A DNA stretch of 64,000 nucleotides from JACVRX01 sp046726315 (GTDB lineage Bacteria; Actinomycetota; Actinomycetes; Jiangellales; Jiangellaceae). Below the pieces are notes generated by a model. The model was not told the origin of the DNA. It searched no databases and saw only the letters and a program-made list of their open reading frames with translations. Shown here piece after piece: positions 16,562-25,214 of the stretch. The stretch lies in the NCBI GenBank assembly GCA_046726315.1, contig JBKPAG010000008.1, positions 62,001-126,000 on the forward strand, given 5' to 3'. The position numbers and the translations under genes were made by a program. Each line of letters starts with the position of its first letter. The first letter of the stretch is position 1.

Positions 16562-17794
16562 ATGCCGGTCGTGAACGTCGTCTTCGTCGAGCCCTTCTTC
16601 CCCCCGACCCAGCGAAACTTCGTCCGCGGCCTGGCCGAGGTCGGCGCAACGGTCATCGGTATCGGCGAGTCACCGCCGGAGATGCTCGACGACCAGCTCA
16701 AGAGCTGGATGGCGCACTACCACCAGGTGCCAAGCGTGATCGACGTCGGGATCCTCACCGACACGGTCCGGTGGGTCCAGGACAAGGTCTGGGTCGACCG
16801 GCTGGAGAGCACCATCGAAGCGCACATCCTGGCCGTGGCGCAGGCGCGGGAGAACTGCACGATCCAGGGCACATCGGTTCGCACGGCGTGGCTGTGCCGT
16901 GACAAGCCGTCGATGAAGGAGGTCCTGCGAGCAGCCGGGGTACCAACCGCTGCGTCGACCGGAGCCGGGACCGCCGCGGAGGTGCTCGCGTTCGCCGACG
17001 CCGTCGGCTACCCACTCATCCTCAAGCCGCGCTCCGGCGCGGGCGCGTTGGACACCACCCGCGTCGACAGCCGGGCCGAGCTCGACGCGGCCCTGGGGGC
17101 CTTCGGCGGGCAGGGTGTGCAGTCGATCGCTGTCGAGGAGTTCGTCGAGGGCCATGAGGGTTTCTACGACACCGTCTCAGTAAACGGGCGGGCCACCCTC
17201 GACTTCGTTTCGCATTACTTCCCCAACGTGCTCGACGCGATGCGCACGCCATGGATCTCGCCGCAGTTCATCTCGACCAACCGGGTCGACACCGTGGAGG
17301 ACTACGCGCAGCTCCGCGAGCTCGGCCAGCGAGTGAACGAGGCGCTCGGCATCGGCACCAGCGCGACCCACATGGAGTGGTTCTTCGGCCCGAAGGGGCT
17401 GCGCTTCTCCGAGATCGGCTGCCGGCCACCGGGCGTGGGCGCCTGGGACCTCTATTCCGCGGGCAACGAGATCGACGTCTACCGCGAGTGGGCGAATGCA
17501 CTCGTGCACGGCAACGTCGGGGCCCAGCCGTCGCGCCGGTTCGCGGCCGGGATCATCGCCCTGCGACCCGAACGCGACGGCCACATCACCGGCTACTCCG
17601 GCGTCGAGGACATCCAAGCCAGGTCCGGCGAGTGGGTGATCGACGCGCATCTGCCGCCGCCGGGCACGCCGACGCAACCGGCGTCAGCGGGCTACATGGC
17701 CAACGCCTATATCCGGATGAAGCACCCCGACTACGACGTGCTGCGCGGCATGCTCGACGATGTCGGCCGCACCGTCCACGTGTACGCCGCGTGA
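16562..17794 (+). CDS. ATP-grasp ligase paralogue C
   Basis: This 410-residue protein starts at ATG 16562 (a GTG three codons later is an alternative). The N-terminus VNVVFVEPFFPPTQRNFVRG with GATVIGIGESPPE is close to paralogue A. The fold shows YPLILKPRSGAGALDTTRV, IAVEEFVEGHEGFYDTVSV, SATHMEWFFG, FSEIGCRPPGVGAWD and YREWANALVHG. It leads the plus-strand operon and overlaps the S51-like gene by GTGA. A and C look more alike than either is to B. Three ligases in divergent operons suggest successive couplings on one product, which remains unidentified. Confidence 0.85.
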   Translation: MPVVNVVFVEPFFPPTQRNFVRGLAEVGATVIGIGESPPEMLDDQLKSWMAHYHQVPSVIDVGILTDTVRWVQDKVWVDRLESTIEAHILAVAQARENCTIQGTSVRTAWLCRDKPSMKEVLRAAGVPTAASTGAGTAAEVLAFADAVGYPLILKPRSGAGALDTTRVDSRAELDAALGAFGGQGVQSIAVEEFVEGHEGFYDTVSVNGRATLDFVSHYFPNVLDAMRTPWISPQFISTNRVDTVEDYAQLRELGQRVNEALGIGTSATHMEWFFGPKGLRFSEIGCRPPGVGAWDLYSAGNEIDVYREWANALVHGNVGAQPSRRFAAGIIALRPERDGHITGYSGVEDIQARSGEWVIDAHLPPPGTPTQPASAGYMANAYIRMKHPDYDVLRGMLDDVGRTVHVYAA

Positions 17795-18708
17795 AAGTAA
17801 CGCTGTTGGGGCCGCAACGCCGGCCCACCCTCGATCAGGCGGTCCCGGACATCGCCCTCGATGCGCCGATCGCCACGGTCACAGCCGGCTGGCAGGAACG
17901 AGAACCGGATGACCTCGAGCTCGACCGCCACCTTGGCGGGCGTGGCGTCAACCTCGGGCTGCACCACCGCTGGCTCGACGTCTTGGAGCACGACCGTGAG
18001 TACGCCACGGCGGAGCTCGAGTACCGGGCGGTGCTCGACGAGTTGCAGGAGTTCTACGTCGTGCAGCTCGACCACGCGCTGCGAGCGCTGTACGAGGTAG
18101 CCCAACGCGGCGGATCGGCTCGCAGCACGACGGCTGCGATCACCGACGCGCTCGCCGTCGTCCGCCTCATCGACGAACGCCATCGCGACCAGGTGTGGGC
18201 AGCGCGCGCCGAGTTTGTCGCAGCATGGCGCCCGGCCGAGCGCCCGGTCGTCGCGGCGCACGCCGTGACGGTGAACCGAATCCTTCGCGACGCCGCCGCT
18301 CTCGTCGTCGCCGGCGGACACGTCGGCGTCCTGGTGCACGTGCTGCGGCTGTTCGGCGTTCACCCGTCGGAATCGGTTCCGCTGGTCGCGTGGTCCGCAG
18401 GCGCCATGGCACTCACCGAGCGCATCGTGCTGTTCCACGACCGCATCCCGCACGGCCCGACGCACGCCGAGCTCTACGACGACGGTCTGGGCGTGATACC
18501 GCGCGCTGTCTTGCTCCCGCATGCGCGTCGCCGGCTGCGCATCGACGACCATCTGCGGATGTCGATCCTGGTGCGGCGGTTCGAACCCGCGACGTGCGTG
18601 GTGCTGGATGATGGCGTCCGGCTGGACCTCGAACCGGACGGGTCGTTGCCACCTGGTGCCCGCGTCATCGTCCCGGACGGGCACATCGGGACGGTGGAAG
18701 CGGCATGA
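17791..18708 (+). CDS. Cyanophycinase-like (peptidase S51/type 1 GATase-fold) protein
   Basis: This 305-residue protein starts at GTG 17791, coupled to the ATP-grasp stop. An N-terminal VTAGWQERE motif and the LVAWSAGAMALTERIVLFHD elbow, with Ser202 as nucleophile in the S-A-G-A turn, match the S51 family (dipeptidase E, cyanophycinase). A HGPTHAEL segment follows. S51 enzymes cut unusual dipeptide or beta-aspartyl linkages. The middle part (residues 60-150) is helical and not typical of PepE. Its place between an ATP-grasp ligase and an esterase suggests it hydrolyses or edits an amide made by the cluster. Activity is inferred. Confidence 0.75.
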   Translation: MKVTLLGPQRRPTLDQAVPDIALDAPIATVTAGWQEREPDDLELDRHLGGRGVNLGLHHRWLDVLEHDREYATAELEYRAVLDELQEFYVVQLDHALRALYEVAQRGGSARSTTAAITDALAVVRLIDERHRDQVWAARAEFVAAWRPAERPVVAAHAVTVNRILRDAAALVVAGGHVGVLVHVLRLFGVHPSESVPLVAWSAGAMALTERIVLFHDRIPHGPTHAELYDDGLGVIPRAVLLPHARRRLRIDDHLRMSILVRRFEPATCVVLDDGVRLDLEPDGSLPPGARVIVPDGHIGTVEAA

Positions 18709-19883
18709 CGGTGCGATCCCTGCGAACCGGACCGGCGACCACACGCAAGCTGGCGATCAACCGGCTCAAGGAACGCGTGCCCGTCGACCCGGCCTCGATC
18801 GACAGGTTCGTTGCCCGCCACGAGGTGCCCATCGTCGAGGGCACGCGGTGCACCTTTCTGTTTCGGGGCGAGGCCGACGACGTCTTCCTCGTACAGCGCA
18901 TCGTCGGGCTGCCCGACCGGATGCCGATGCGCCGGCTGTGGGGATCCGATCTGTGGTACCTCGTGCTCGAGTTGCCCCACGGGTCGCGGCTCGAGTACCA
19001 GATCGAGGTCAGGCGCGGCGACCATCACGAGCGCTTCAACGACCCGCTGAACCCCAAGGTGTCGCACAGCCCGATGGGCAGCTCGTCGGTGTGCCACGCG
19101 GCCGGATACGTGACGCCTGACTGGACACAGCCGGACTCCGACGCCCGGCCCGGCGAGTTGACCGAGTTGGTCGTACAGAGCCGGGCGTTGCGCCGTGAGT
19201 GCGAGGTCACTCTCTATCTGCCGGCCCGGTTCCGCCGGACGGCGACCTACCCGCTACTGGTCATGCACGACGGTGGCGATTTCCTGCATTACGCGTCGGC
19301 CAAGACCGTGCTCGACAACCTGATCCACCGTCTCGACGTGGCCGAGATCGTCGTGGCCTTCCTGCACCCGCGGGATCGGCTGGTGGAATACGCCAACTCC
19401 ACGGCGCACTCCCGGTTCGTGACCAAGGAACTGGTTCCCCGACTGGAGGTCGAGCTGCCGCTCGCCGGCAACCGGTCCGGGCGATGCCTGCTGGGGTCGA
19501 GCTTCGGGGCCATCGCTTCGCTCGCCGCGGCCTACCGGTCCCCGGACATCTATGGGTCGCTGGTGCTCATGTCGGGTTCGTTCGTCTTCACCGACATCGG
19601 CACCAATCACGGCGGCGGCCGGGCCTTCGACCCGGTGGTGACCTTCGTCAACCGCTACCGGGCCAAGCCCCGCCGAGTCGCCGACCGCCTTTTCGTCACG
19701 TGCGGCATCTACGAGCCGCTGATCGTCCCCAACCGCTCGATGGTCCCGACGTTCGAGTCGACCGGCATGGACGTGCGCTACGTCGAAGCCCGCGACGGGC
19801 ATACCTGGGAGAACTGGCGGGACCGGATGCGCGACGCCCTGTCCTACGTGTACCCCGGCCCGCAGAAGCTGGTGTACGAGTAG
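18705..19883 (+). CDS. Enterochelin esterase-like (Fes/IroD type) hydrolase
   Basis: This 392-residue protein starts at ATG 18705 in an ATGA overlap. Residues 30-140 form a beta-rich N-terminal module resembling the early-set domain of Fes-type esterases (CTFLFRGEADDVFLV...LWYLVLELPHGSRLEYQIEV). Residues 160-392 form an alpha/beta-hydrolase, with LLVMHDGGDF, the nucleophile elbow LLGSSFGAIAS (Ser266) and the terminal DGHTWENWRDR histidine. There is no signal peptide. Fes enzymes open trilactone siderophores, but no siderophore genes are adjacent, so an ester or thioester produced by the ATP-grasp cluster is the more natural substrate. This is inference from context. Confidence 0.85.
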   Translation: MTVRSLRTGPATTRKLAINRLKERVPVDPASIDRFVARHEVPIVEGTRCTFLFRGEADDVFLVQRIVGLPDRMPMRRLWGSDLWYLVLELPHGSRLEYQIEVRRGDHHERFNDPLNPKVSHSPMGSSSVCHAAGYVTPDWTQPDSDARPGELTELVVQSRALRRECEVTLYLPARFRRTATYPLLVMHDGGDFLHYASAKTVLDNLIHRLDVAEIVVAFLHPRDRLVEYANSTAHSRFVTKELVPRLEVELPLAGNRSGRCLLGSSFGAIASLAAAYRSPDIYGSLVLMSGSFVFTDIGTNHGGGRAFDPVVTFVNRYRAKPRRVADRLFVTCGIYEPLIVPNRSMVPTFESTGMDVRYVEARDGHTWENWRDRMRDALSYVYPGPQKLVYE

Positions 19884-19899
19884 GTTTCGCCAGCGCCGG

Positions 19900-20109
19900 A
19901 GTACTCATAGCCTTCGCGAACTCCGCACCGACCTGGGGAGCATCGTTCGCAAGGTGGCGTATACCGGCGAGGAGGCGATCATCACCGACAGCGGCACCGA
20001 GATCGCGATGATCATCAGCATGGCCGACTACGAGCGCCCGCACGAGCACGCCGATGTCGCCGACGCGATCCGTGTGCGCGGGATGCGCTCGTCGGGACCT
20101 CGGCAATGA
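19900..20109 (+). pseudogene. Phd/YefM-type antitoxin remnant without a start codon
   Basis: The frame gives SLRELRTDLGSIVRKVAYTG, then EEAIITDSGTEIAMIISMADYE: the Phd/YefM antitoxin core (DNA-binding strand and helices followed by the toxin-wrapping tail). No ATG, GTG or TTG lies in frame before the conserved LRELR block, so the original start seems lost by mutation or a small deletion. It stands just before a broken RelE-type toxin frame on the same strand. The pair sits between the esterase operon and dinB. Confidence 0.6.
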
Positions 20110-20163
20110 GCATGCCGGAAATGCTGGACGCTCTGGGGTCTCGTCGGCCGAAACCAAGGCGTC

Positions 20164-20417
20164 GTGATCGTTCAGTTCCACCCCGATGTGGATAAACAGC
20201 TCCAACGCCTCCCCCGCTCAGCGTTCGCGGCGGCCCTCAACCAGATCATTGCCCTGGCAACCGAGCCGCGACCGAGCGGCGCAGTTACGTTGACAGGTAG
20301 CACGAGTGCTGGGCGCCTCCGTATCGGCGAATAAGGATCATCTACGACATCGACGGCGCCGAGCAGAAGGCCACCGTCCTGATCGTTGGCCATCGCCGGG
20401 ACGTCTACGACCGCTGA
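20164..20417 (+). pseudogene. RelE/ParE-type toxin gene with a one-base deletion
   Basis: From GTG 20164 the frame reads VIVQFHPDVDKQLQRLPRSA and continues through AALNQIIALATEPRPSG to RLRIGE, then meets a TAA at 20332. In the next frame the sequence continues at once with RIIYDIDGAEQKATVLIVGH and RRDVYDR, which is the normal RelE C-terminus (RIGEYRIIYEI...VGHRRDVYR in relatives). One missing base at about 20332-20335 therefore breaks the toxin. The antitoxin before it also lacks a start. The module is presumably dead unless the indel is a sequencing error. Confidence 0.7.
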
Positions 20418-20437
20418 TTCGCCTGTTCTCGGCTACC

Positions 20438-21634
20438 TCAGTCGGGCAGCAGCGGGACCGCCGGGCCGGGATCGCGGCCGAGCAACACTGCTCGGGTGAC
20501 GGCTTGGGATCCGAACCGGTCGTGAAGTTCGTCGAGGGATGCGTCGAGCGCGCCGGCCGGCTGCCGCTCGAATGGCAACACCAGCTGGAGGTCAGTGCCG
20601 TCGGCGAGGTTGCTGAGCGCGATGCCGATCAGCGTGATGCCATGGCTCTCGATCATGGGGACGGCAAGCGCCAGCAGGCCGCGTGCGGTTGCCAGGATCG
20701 TCTCGGTGCCCGCTGTTGCGTCGGGCAGTGTGTGCGACCGGGTGGCCCGGCTGAAGTCGTCGAAACGCAGCCGCAGCACGACGGTGCGGCAGACCCTGTC
20801 GGCCGCTCGAAGCCGGCGCCCGAGCCGATCCACGATCCCCACCAGAATTGCATCCAGAGTGGCTGGCGACTTCGGGGTGCGACCAAGGGCTCGTTGAGAG
20901 CCGATCGACCGGCGCCGGCGGCCGACCTGCACCGGCCGCGGATCTCGATTGTGTGCCAGGGCGTGCAGGTGCCGGCCCGCCGCCGGGCCGAGGATCGCGA
21001 CCAGCGCCGCCTCTGGGACCTTGGCGACGTCGGCAACGGTCCCGATCCCCCTCCGGTCGAGCTTGGCCGCGGTCACCCGCCCGACACCCCACAGCCGCTC
21101 GACCGGAAGCGGGTGTAGGAACGCGAGCTCGCGGTCGGGCGGCACAAGCAACAGACCGTCCGGCTTGGCCACGCGACTCGCGACCTTGGCCAGGAACTTG
21201 GTCCGCGCGATCCCGACTGTGATCGGCAGTCCCACGCGCTCACGAATGGTGCGGCGTAGCCGCACAGCTATCTCGGTGGGCGTCCCCGATATTCGCCGCA
21301 GCCCGCCGACGTCGAGGAAGGCCTCGTCGATCGAGATCCCTTCAACCAACGGTGTGGTCTGCTCGAACAGCTCGAACACCGCCTTGCTCGCATCGGCGTA
21401 GGCCGACATCCGCGGCTCGACGACGATCGCGCCCGGGCACAGCCGACGTGCCTGCGCACCGCCCATCGCCGTGCGCACACCCATCGCCTTCGCCTCGTAG
21501 CTGGCGGCGAGCACGACACCCGCGCCCACAATGACCGGACGCCCGCGCAGCCGCGGATCGTCGCGCTGCTCGACCGAGGCGTAGAACGCGTCCAAATCGG
21601 CGTGCAGGATCGTCGCGTCACCGGACACGAACAC
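20438..21634 (-). CDS. dinB: DNA polymerase IV (Y-family)
   Basis: This 398-residue translesion polymerase starts at GTG 21634. The palm motif ILHADLDAFYASVEQ holds one catalytic aspartate pair, and SIDEAFLDVGG holds the DE catalytic pair. VGIARTKFLAKVAS and RLWGVGRVTAAKL mark the thumb and helix-hairpin-helix, and the little-finger domain ends with LQLVLPFERQ, a beta-clamp binding motif (QLVLPF). It is intact. It lies 23 bp after the ABC permease gene on the same strand. Y-family polymerases copy past lesions at the cost of fidelity. Confidence 0.95.
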   Translation of the reverse strand: MFVSGDATILHADLDAFYASVEQRDDPRLRGRPVIVGAGVVLAASYEAKAMGVRTAMGGAQARRLCPGAIVVEPRMSAYADASKAVFELFEQTTPLVEGISIDEAFLDVGGLRRISGTPTEIAVRLRRTIRERVGLPITVGIARTKFLAKVASRVAKPDGLLLVPPDRELAFLHPLPVERLWGVGRVTAAKLDRRGIGTVADVAKVPEAALVAILGPAAGRHLHALAHNRDPRPVQVGRRRRSIGSQRALGRTPKSPATLDAILVGIVDRLGRRLRAADRVCRTVVLRLRFDDFSRATRSHTLPDATAGTETILATARGLLALAVPMIESHGITLIGIALSNLADGTDLQLVLPFERQPAGALDASLDELHDRFGSQAVTRAVLLGRDPGPAVPLLPD

Positions 21635-21657
21635 ATGTTCGCATCCGAGTCAGACAA

Positions 21658-22473
21658 TTACACCCGGCGTTTGAAGGCCCAGACCGACAACGGAGCGAAG
21701 ACCAGGGCAATCGCACTCGCCCAAGCCAGCGACTGAACGATCGGGGTCGCCTCGGCACCGGTCACCATCAGCCCCCGGCAGGCGTCAGCCAGGATTGACA
21801 CCGGGTTCGCGTTGACGAACGGCTGCAGCCAGTCAGGCATCGTCTCGGTGGGCACGAACACGTTGCTCACGAACGTCACCGGGAACAGCGCGGTGAACCC
21901 GAAGAGCTGGACGTGCTCAGGATCCTTGGCGAGCACCCCGACCAGCACCGAGACCCAGGAGAAGGCCAGCGCGAAGACAAGGAGCAGGGCGATCGCGGCA
22001 AGCAGCGACAAGGCGTCGGTGCCGACCCGGAAACCGAGGATCATGCCGACTGCGAGCAGTAGCACGATCGACCAGGCCTGCTTGACCTGGTCGGCCAGGA
22101 TCCGGCCGGCCATCGGCGCCCACCGCGCGATCGGCAGCGACCGCAGCCGGTCGAACACCCCCTTGGTCAGGTCGGTGTTGAGCCCAGTGCCGACATACAT
22201 CGTGACGAAGAGCATGTTCATGACGATGATGCCGGGCAGGGCGAAGGTCAGGTACTCACCCGTCGAGCCGGCGATAGCGCCGCCGAACACAAAGGTGAAC
22301 AGCAGCACGAACATGATCGGCTGGATGCTGAAGTCGCCCAGCTCCCACGGGTTGTGCCGGACCTGGACGATCGTGCGCCAGGCCAGAGTGAGGGTGTGCC
22401 GAATGCCGTCGGCCGGGTTCACCCGCGGGCTCAGCGGCGCAGCCGCTGGTGCGGTTGCGGTAACGGCGGTCAT
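21658..22473 (-). CDS. ABC-2 type exporter permease (DrrB-like)
   Basis: This 271-residue membrane protein starts at ATG 22473. Its ATG overlaps the ATPase stop (ATGA). It has six predicted helices and the ABC-2 pattern: IRHTLTLAWRTIVQVRHNPWELGDF near the N-terminus, then SIQPIMFVLLFTFVFGG. A GVFDRLRSLPIARWAPMAGR cytoplasmic loop and PVTFVSNVFVPTETMPDWLQ before the last helices follow, as in daunorubicin-resistance permease DrrB. It works with the adjoining ATPase to export a lipophilic compound. The substrate is unknown, and no biosynthetic cluster for it is nearby. Confidence 0.92.
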   Translation of the reverse strand: MTAVTATAPAAAPLSPRVNPADGIRHTLTLAWRTIVQVRHNPWELGDFSIQPIMFVLLFTFVFGGAIAGSTGEYLTFALPGIIVMNMLFVTMYVGTGLNTDLTKGVFDRLRSLPIARWAPMAGRILADQVKQAWSIVLLLAVGMILGFRVGTDALSLLAAIALLLVFALAFSWVSVLVGVLAKDPEHVQLFGFTALFPVTFVSNVFVPTETMPDWLQPFVNANPVSILADACRGLMVTGAEATPIVQSLAWASAIALVFAPLSVWAFKRRV

Positions 22474-23432
22474 GCCACGTTCCCTTCGGTTTGTTCGTCT
22501 TCGTCGGCCGGGTGGCCGGTCAAGGACAGGAACACCTCGTTCAGGCTGGAGTTGCGCAGGGCCAGCTCTGTGACCACGACGCCGGCGCCGTCGAGCCGGC
22601 GCACCACCGCCGGCAGCAGCCGGGGATCGGTGACCGGCGCTGTCACCAACTGCCCGTCGAGCTCCGGGGCCACCTGCGCCAGCTCGCCGACGACCGCGGT
22701 GACGAGCGACAGGTGTGCTTCGTCTTCCGGCCGGACCGCGAGGGTCTGTGAGCCGGTCTTCGCCTTGAGCTCGTCCGGCGTTCCGGTCGCGATCACTCGG
22801 CCGTGGTCGATGACCACGATCTCGTCGGCGAGCTCGTCTGCTTCGTCGAGGTATTGGGTAGTGAGCAGCACAGTCACCCCGCTGGCGACCATGCTCCGGA
22901 TCAGGGTCCACGCCTCGCTGCGGGCCCTCGGGTCCAGCCCCGTGGTCGGCTCGTCGAGGTACAACATCGGCGGCCGGCCCACCAGACTCGCAGCCAGATC
23001 AAGCCGGCGGCGCATGCCACCGGAATAGGTCTTGACGGCCCGGTCGGCTGCGTCGGTCAAGCCGAATTCCGCCAGCAGCTCACCGGCTCGCGCCTTGGCC
23101 TGCGGTCTCGGCATGCCGAGCAGCCGGCCGATCAGCAGCAAGTTCTCGGTGCCGGTCAGCATCTCGTCGACCGCCGCGTACTGGCCGGTCAGGCCGATGA
23201 GCTGGCGGACCCGATGGGCGTCGCGGACGACGTCGTAGCCACCCACGCTGGCGTGCCCGGCGTCGGGCTGGAGCAGTGTGCTGAGGACGCGGACCGCGGT
23301 GGTCTTGCCGGCGCCGTTCGGCCCCAGCAGGCCGAGCACGGTGCCGGCCCGCACGCCGAGATCCACCCCGTCCAACGCGGTGGTCTCACCAAAGCGCTTG
23401 ACCAGACCCTCGGCCCAGATCGCGTGATCCAT
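22470..23432 (-). CDS. ABC exporter ATPase (DrrA-like)
   Basis: This 320-residue ATPase begins at ATG 23432 after a GAGGAG ribosome site. Walker A is GPNGAGKTTAVRVL, the Q-loop lies in GLTGQYAAVDEMLTG, the signature is YSGGMRRRLDLAASL, Walker B is MLYLDEPTTGLD and the H-loop is in LLTTQYLDEAD. The QYAAVDEMLTG form and the roughly 90-residue C-terminal extension are typical of DrrA-type drug exporters. It is coupled to the permease. All catalytic residues are present. Confidence 0.95.
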   Translation of the reverse strand: MDHAIWAEGLVKRFGETTALDGVDLGVRAGTVLGLLGPNGAGKTTAVRVLSTLLQPDAGHASVGGYDVVRDAHRVRQLIGLTGQYAAVDEMLTGTENLLLIGRLLGMPRPQAKARAGELLAEFGLTDAADRAVKTYSGGMRRRLDLAASLVGRPPMLYLDEPTTGLDPRARSEAWTLIRSMVASGVTVLLTTQYLDEADELADEIVVIDHGRVIATGTPDELKAKTGSQTLAVRPEDEAHLSLVTAVVGELAQVAPELDGQLVTAPVTDPRLLPAVVRRLDGAGVVVTELALRNSSLNEVFLSLTGHPADEDEQTEGNVA

Positions 23433-23534
23433 CGGATCTACTCCTCTTCGTCGACCCTTGACTCCAGCATTCCGAACGGGTCTGACATTCCAGGTTCACT
23501 TGATGGGTTCCTGACGGCCGACAGAGCCACGTCG

Positions 23535-25214
23535 TCAGTGCACGCGGTGGTCCCCAGGCGATGTGACGCGCAGCCAGCGGTAGCCGTACCCGGCGAGCGG
23601 GAACGCGGCGGCTCCGTTCGCGTCCAGCCGCGTCGTGCCGTCCTCGAGCAGGTCGACCAGCTGGCACGAGTCGTCGCAGTCGGCGAGTGTGATCGGCACG
23701 GTCCGCGGCTCCGGGCTGAGGTTGTGCAACGCGACCATGCTTCCGTCGCCCCAACGGCACCGGTGCGCGACGACCTCATGGTGCGGCTGGTCAACGGGCT
23801 CGAAGTCCGACCAACCCAGCTCCGGACTCTGCCGGTACCGGCGGACGAGGAGCGTCATGAAGTTGAGCAGCGAGTCCGGATCACGGCGTTGGTCTCCGAC
23901 ATTCACGTGCTCGGGGCCAAAGGCTCCATCGACCATGGGCGCGATCAGCCGCGACGGTTTCGCCGTCGAGAACCCCGCGTTGCGACCCGATGTCCATTGC
24001 ATCGGGGTACGGACCGCCAGCCGGCTGCCAGCATCGAGGTTCTCGCCCATGCCGATCTCTTCCCCATAGAAGAGAACCGGCGTACCGGGCAGTGAGAACA
24101 ACAGGCTGTAGACCATCCTGATGCGGCGAGGATCACCATCGAGCATCGGCGGCAGGCGGCGGATCAACCCACGGCCGAATACCTGCATGCGCTCCTCGGG
24201 TCCGAATGCCGCGAAGACCTCCGCCCGCTCCTCGTCGGTGAGCTTGTCGAGAGTGAGCTCATCGTGGTTGCGGACGAATGTCGCCCACTGAACGTCTGAC
24301 GACGGGCTCGGCCGTGCGGCCAGCGCCTTGATCAGCGGCCGTGCGTCGTGCCGGGCAAGGGAGAGATAGAGGTTCTGCATCCCGATGAAGTCGAACTGGA
24401 GGGAGAGCTCGTCGCCGTCCTCGCCGCCGAAGTAGAGCAGCTGGTCCTTGTGCGCCAGGTTCACCTCGCCGAGGAGGACCGCCTCCCCCGAGCGTCGGCT
24501 GATGAACGCCCGAAGCGACCTTAGGTATTCGTGCGGATCGGCAAACTCAGTCAACTCGCGCTCGGAGACACCCGTCGTCTCCAGCAGGAATGGCACGGCG
24601 TCGACCCGGAACCCGGACAGGCCAAGCTCCAGCCAGAAGCCGATGACCCTCGCGATCTCGTCCTGAACCCGTGGGTTGGCGACGTTGAGGTCGGGCTGAT
24701 GTTTGTAGAAGCGGTGCAGGTAGTACTCGCCTGACCGCTGGTCGTACTCCCAGATGCCCTGCTCCTGACCCGGGAAGACCGTCTCTTTCGACGTGTCCGG
24801 CGGACGGTCCGACCGCCACACGTAGTAGTCCCGATACGGCGAGTTCTTGCTCGACCGGGCCGCCCTGAACCACGGGTGCCGGTCCGACGTGTGGTTGACG
24901 ACGAGGTCGGCGATGACTCGAATGCCTCTGTCTCTGGCGGTGCGGATCAGTTCGACCAGCTCGCCGTGATTGCCGAGCCTCGAATCGACTCCGTAGAAGT
25001 CGGTGATGTCGTACCCGTCGTCGCGATCGGGCGTCGGATAGAACGGCATCAACCACAGGCACGTGACACCGAGATCAGCGAGGTAGTCGATCCGGTTGAC
25101 CATGCCGGGCAGGTCACCGATTCCGTCACCGTCCAAGTCGAGGAAGGTCTCGACGTCGAGGCAGTAGACGACGGCGGTCTTCCACCATAGGTCGCTGGTG
25201 TCGGTGATCCTCAT
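23535..25214 (-). CDS. GH13 alpha-amylase family protein, trehalose-synthase-like
   Basis: This 559-residue cytoplasmic enzyme starts at ATG 25214. The TIM-barrel motifs are DLVVNHTSDRHPWF (region I), GFRVDAVPFL (nucleophile aspartate), LLGEVN (acid/base glutamate) and FVRNHDELTLDKLTDEERAE (region IV), the last strongly recalling trehalose synthase. The C-terminal beta domain is shorter than in TreS, and no maltokinase is fused. It overlaps the LLM-type oxidoreductase gene by four bases; the two are probably co-transcribed. Likely chemistry is transglycosylation or hydrolysis of alpha-glucosides; whether it isomerises maltose to trehalose needs assay. Confidence 0.85.
   Translation of the reverse strand: MRITDTSDLWWKTAVVYCLDVETFLDLDGDGIGDLPGMVNRIDYLADLGVTCLWLMPFYPTPDRDDGYDITDFYGVDSRLGNHGELVELIRTARDRGIRVIADLVVNHTSDRHPWFRAARSSKNSPYRDYYVWRSDRPPDTSKETVFPGQEQGIWEYDQRSGEYYLHRFYKHQPDLNVANPRVQDEIARVIGFWLELGLSGFRVDAVPFLLETTGVSERELTEFADPHEYLRSLRAFISRRSGEAVLLGEVNLAHKDQLLYFGGEDGDELSLQFDFIGMQNLYLSLARHDARPLIKALAARPSPSSDVQWATFVRNHDELTLDKLTDEERAEVFAAFGPEERMQVFGRGLIRRLPPMLDGDPRRIRMVYSLLFSLPGTPVLFYGEEIGMGENLDAGSRLAVRTPMQWTSGRNAGFSTAKPSRLIAPMVDGAFGPEHVNVGDQRRDPDSLLNFMTLLVRRYRQSPELGWSDFEPVDQPHHEVVAHRCRWGDGSMVALHNLSPEPRTVPITLADCDDSCQLVDLLEDGTTRLDANGAAAFPLAGYGYRWLRVTSPGDHRVH

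Noticed and set aside
23433..23534. Possible riboswitch or small RNA between the ABC ATPase and GH13 genes
   Set aside because: Only 100 bp, no conserved aptamer pattern or strong hairpin was recognised.
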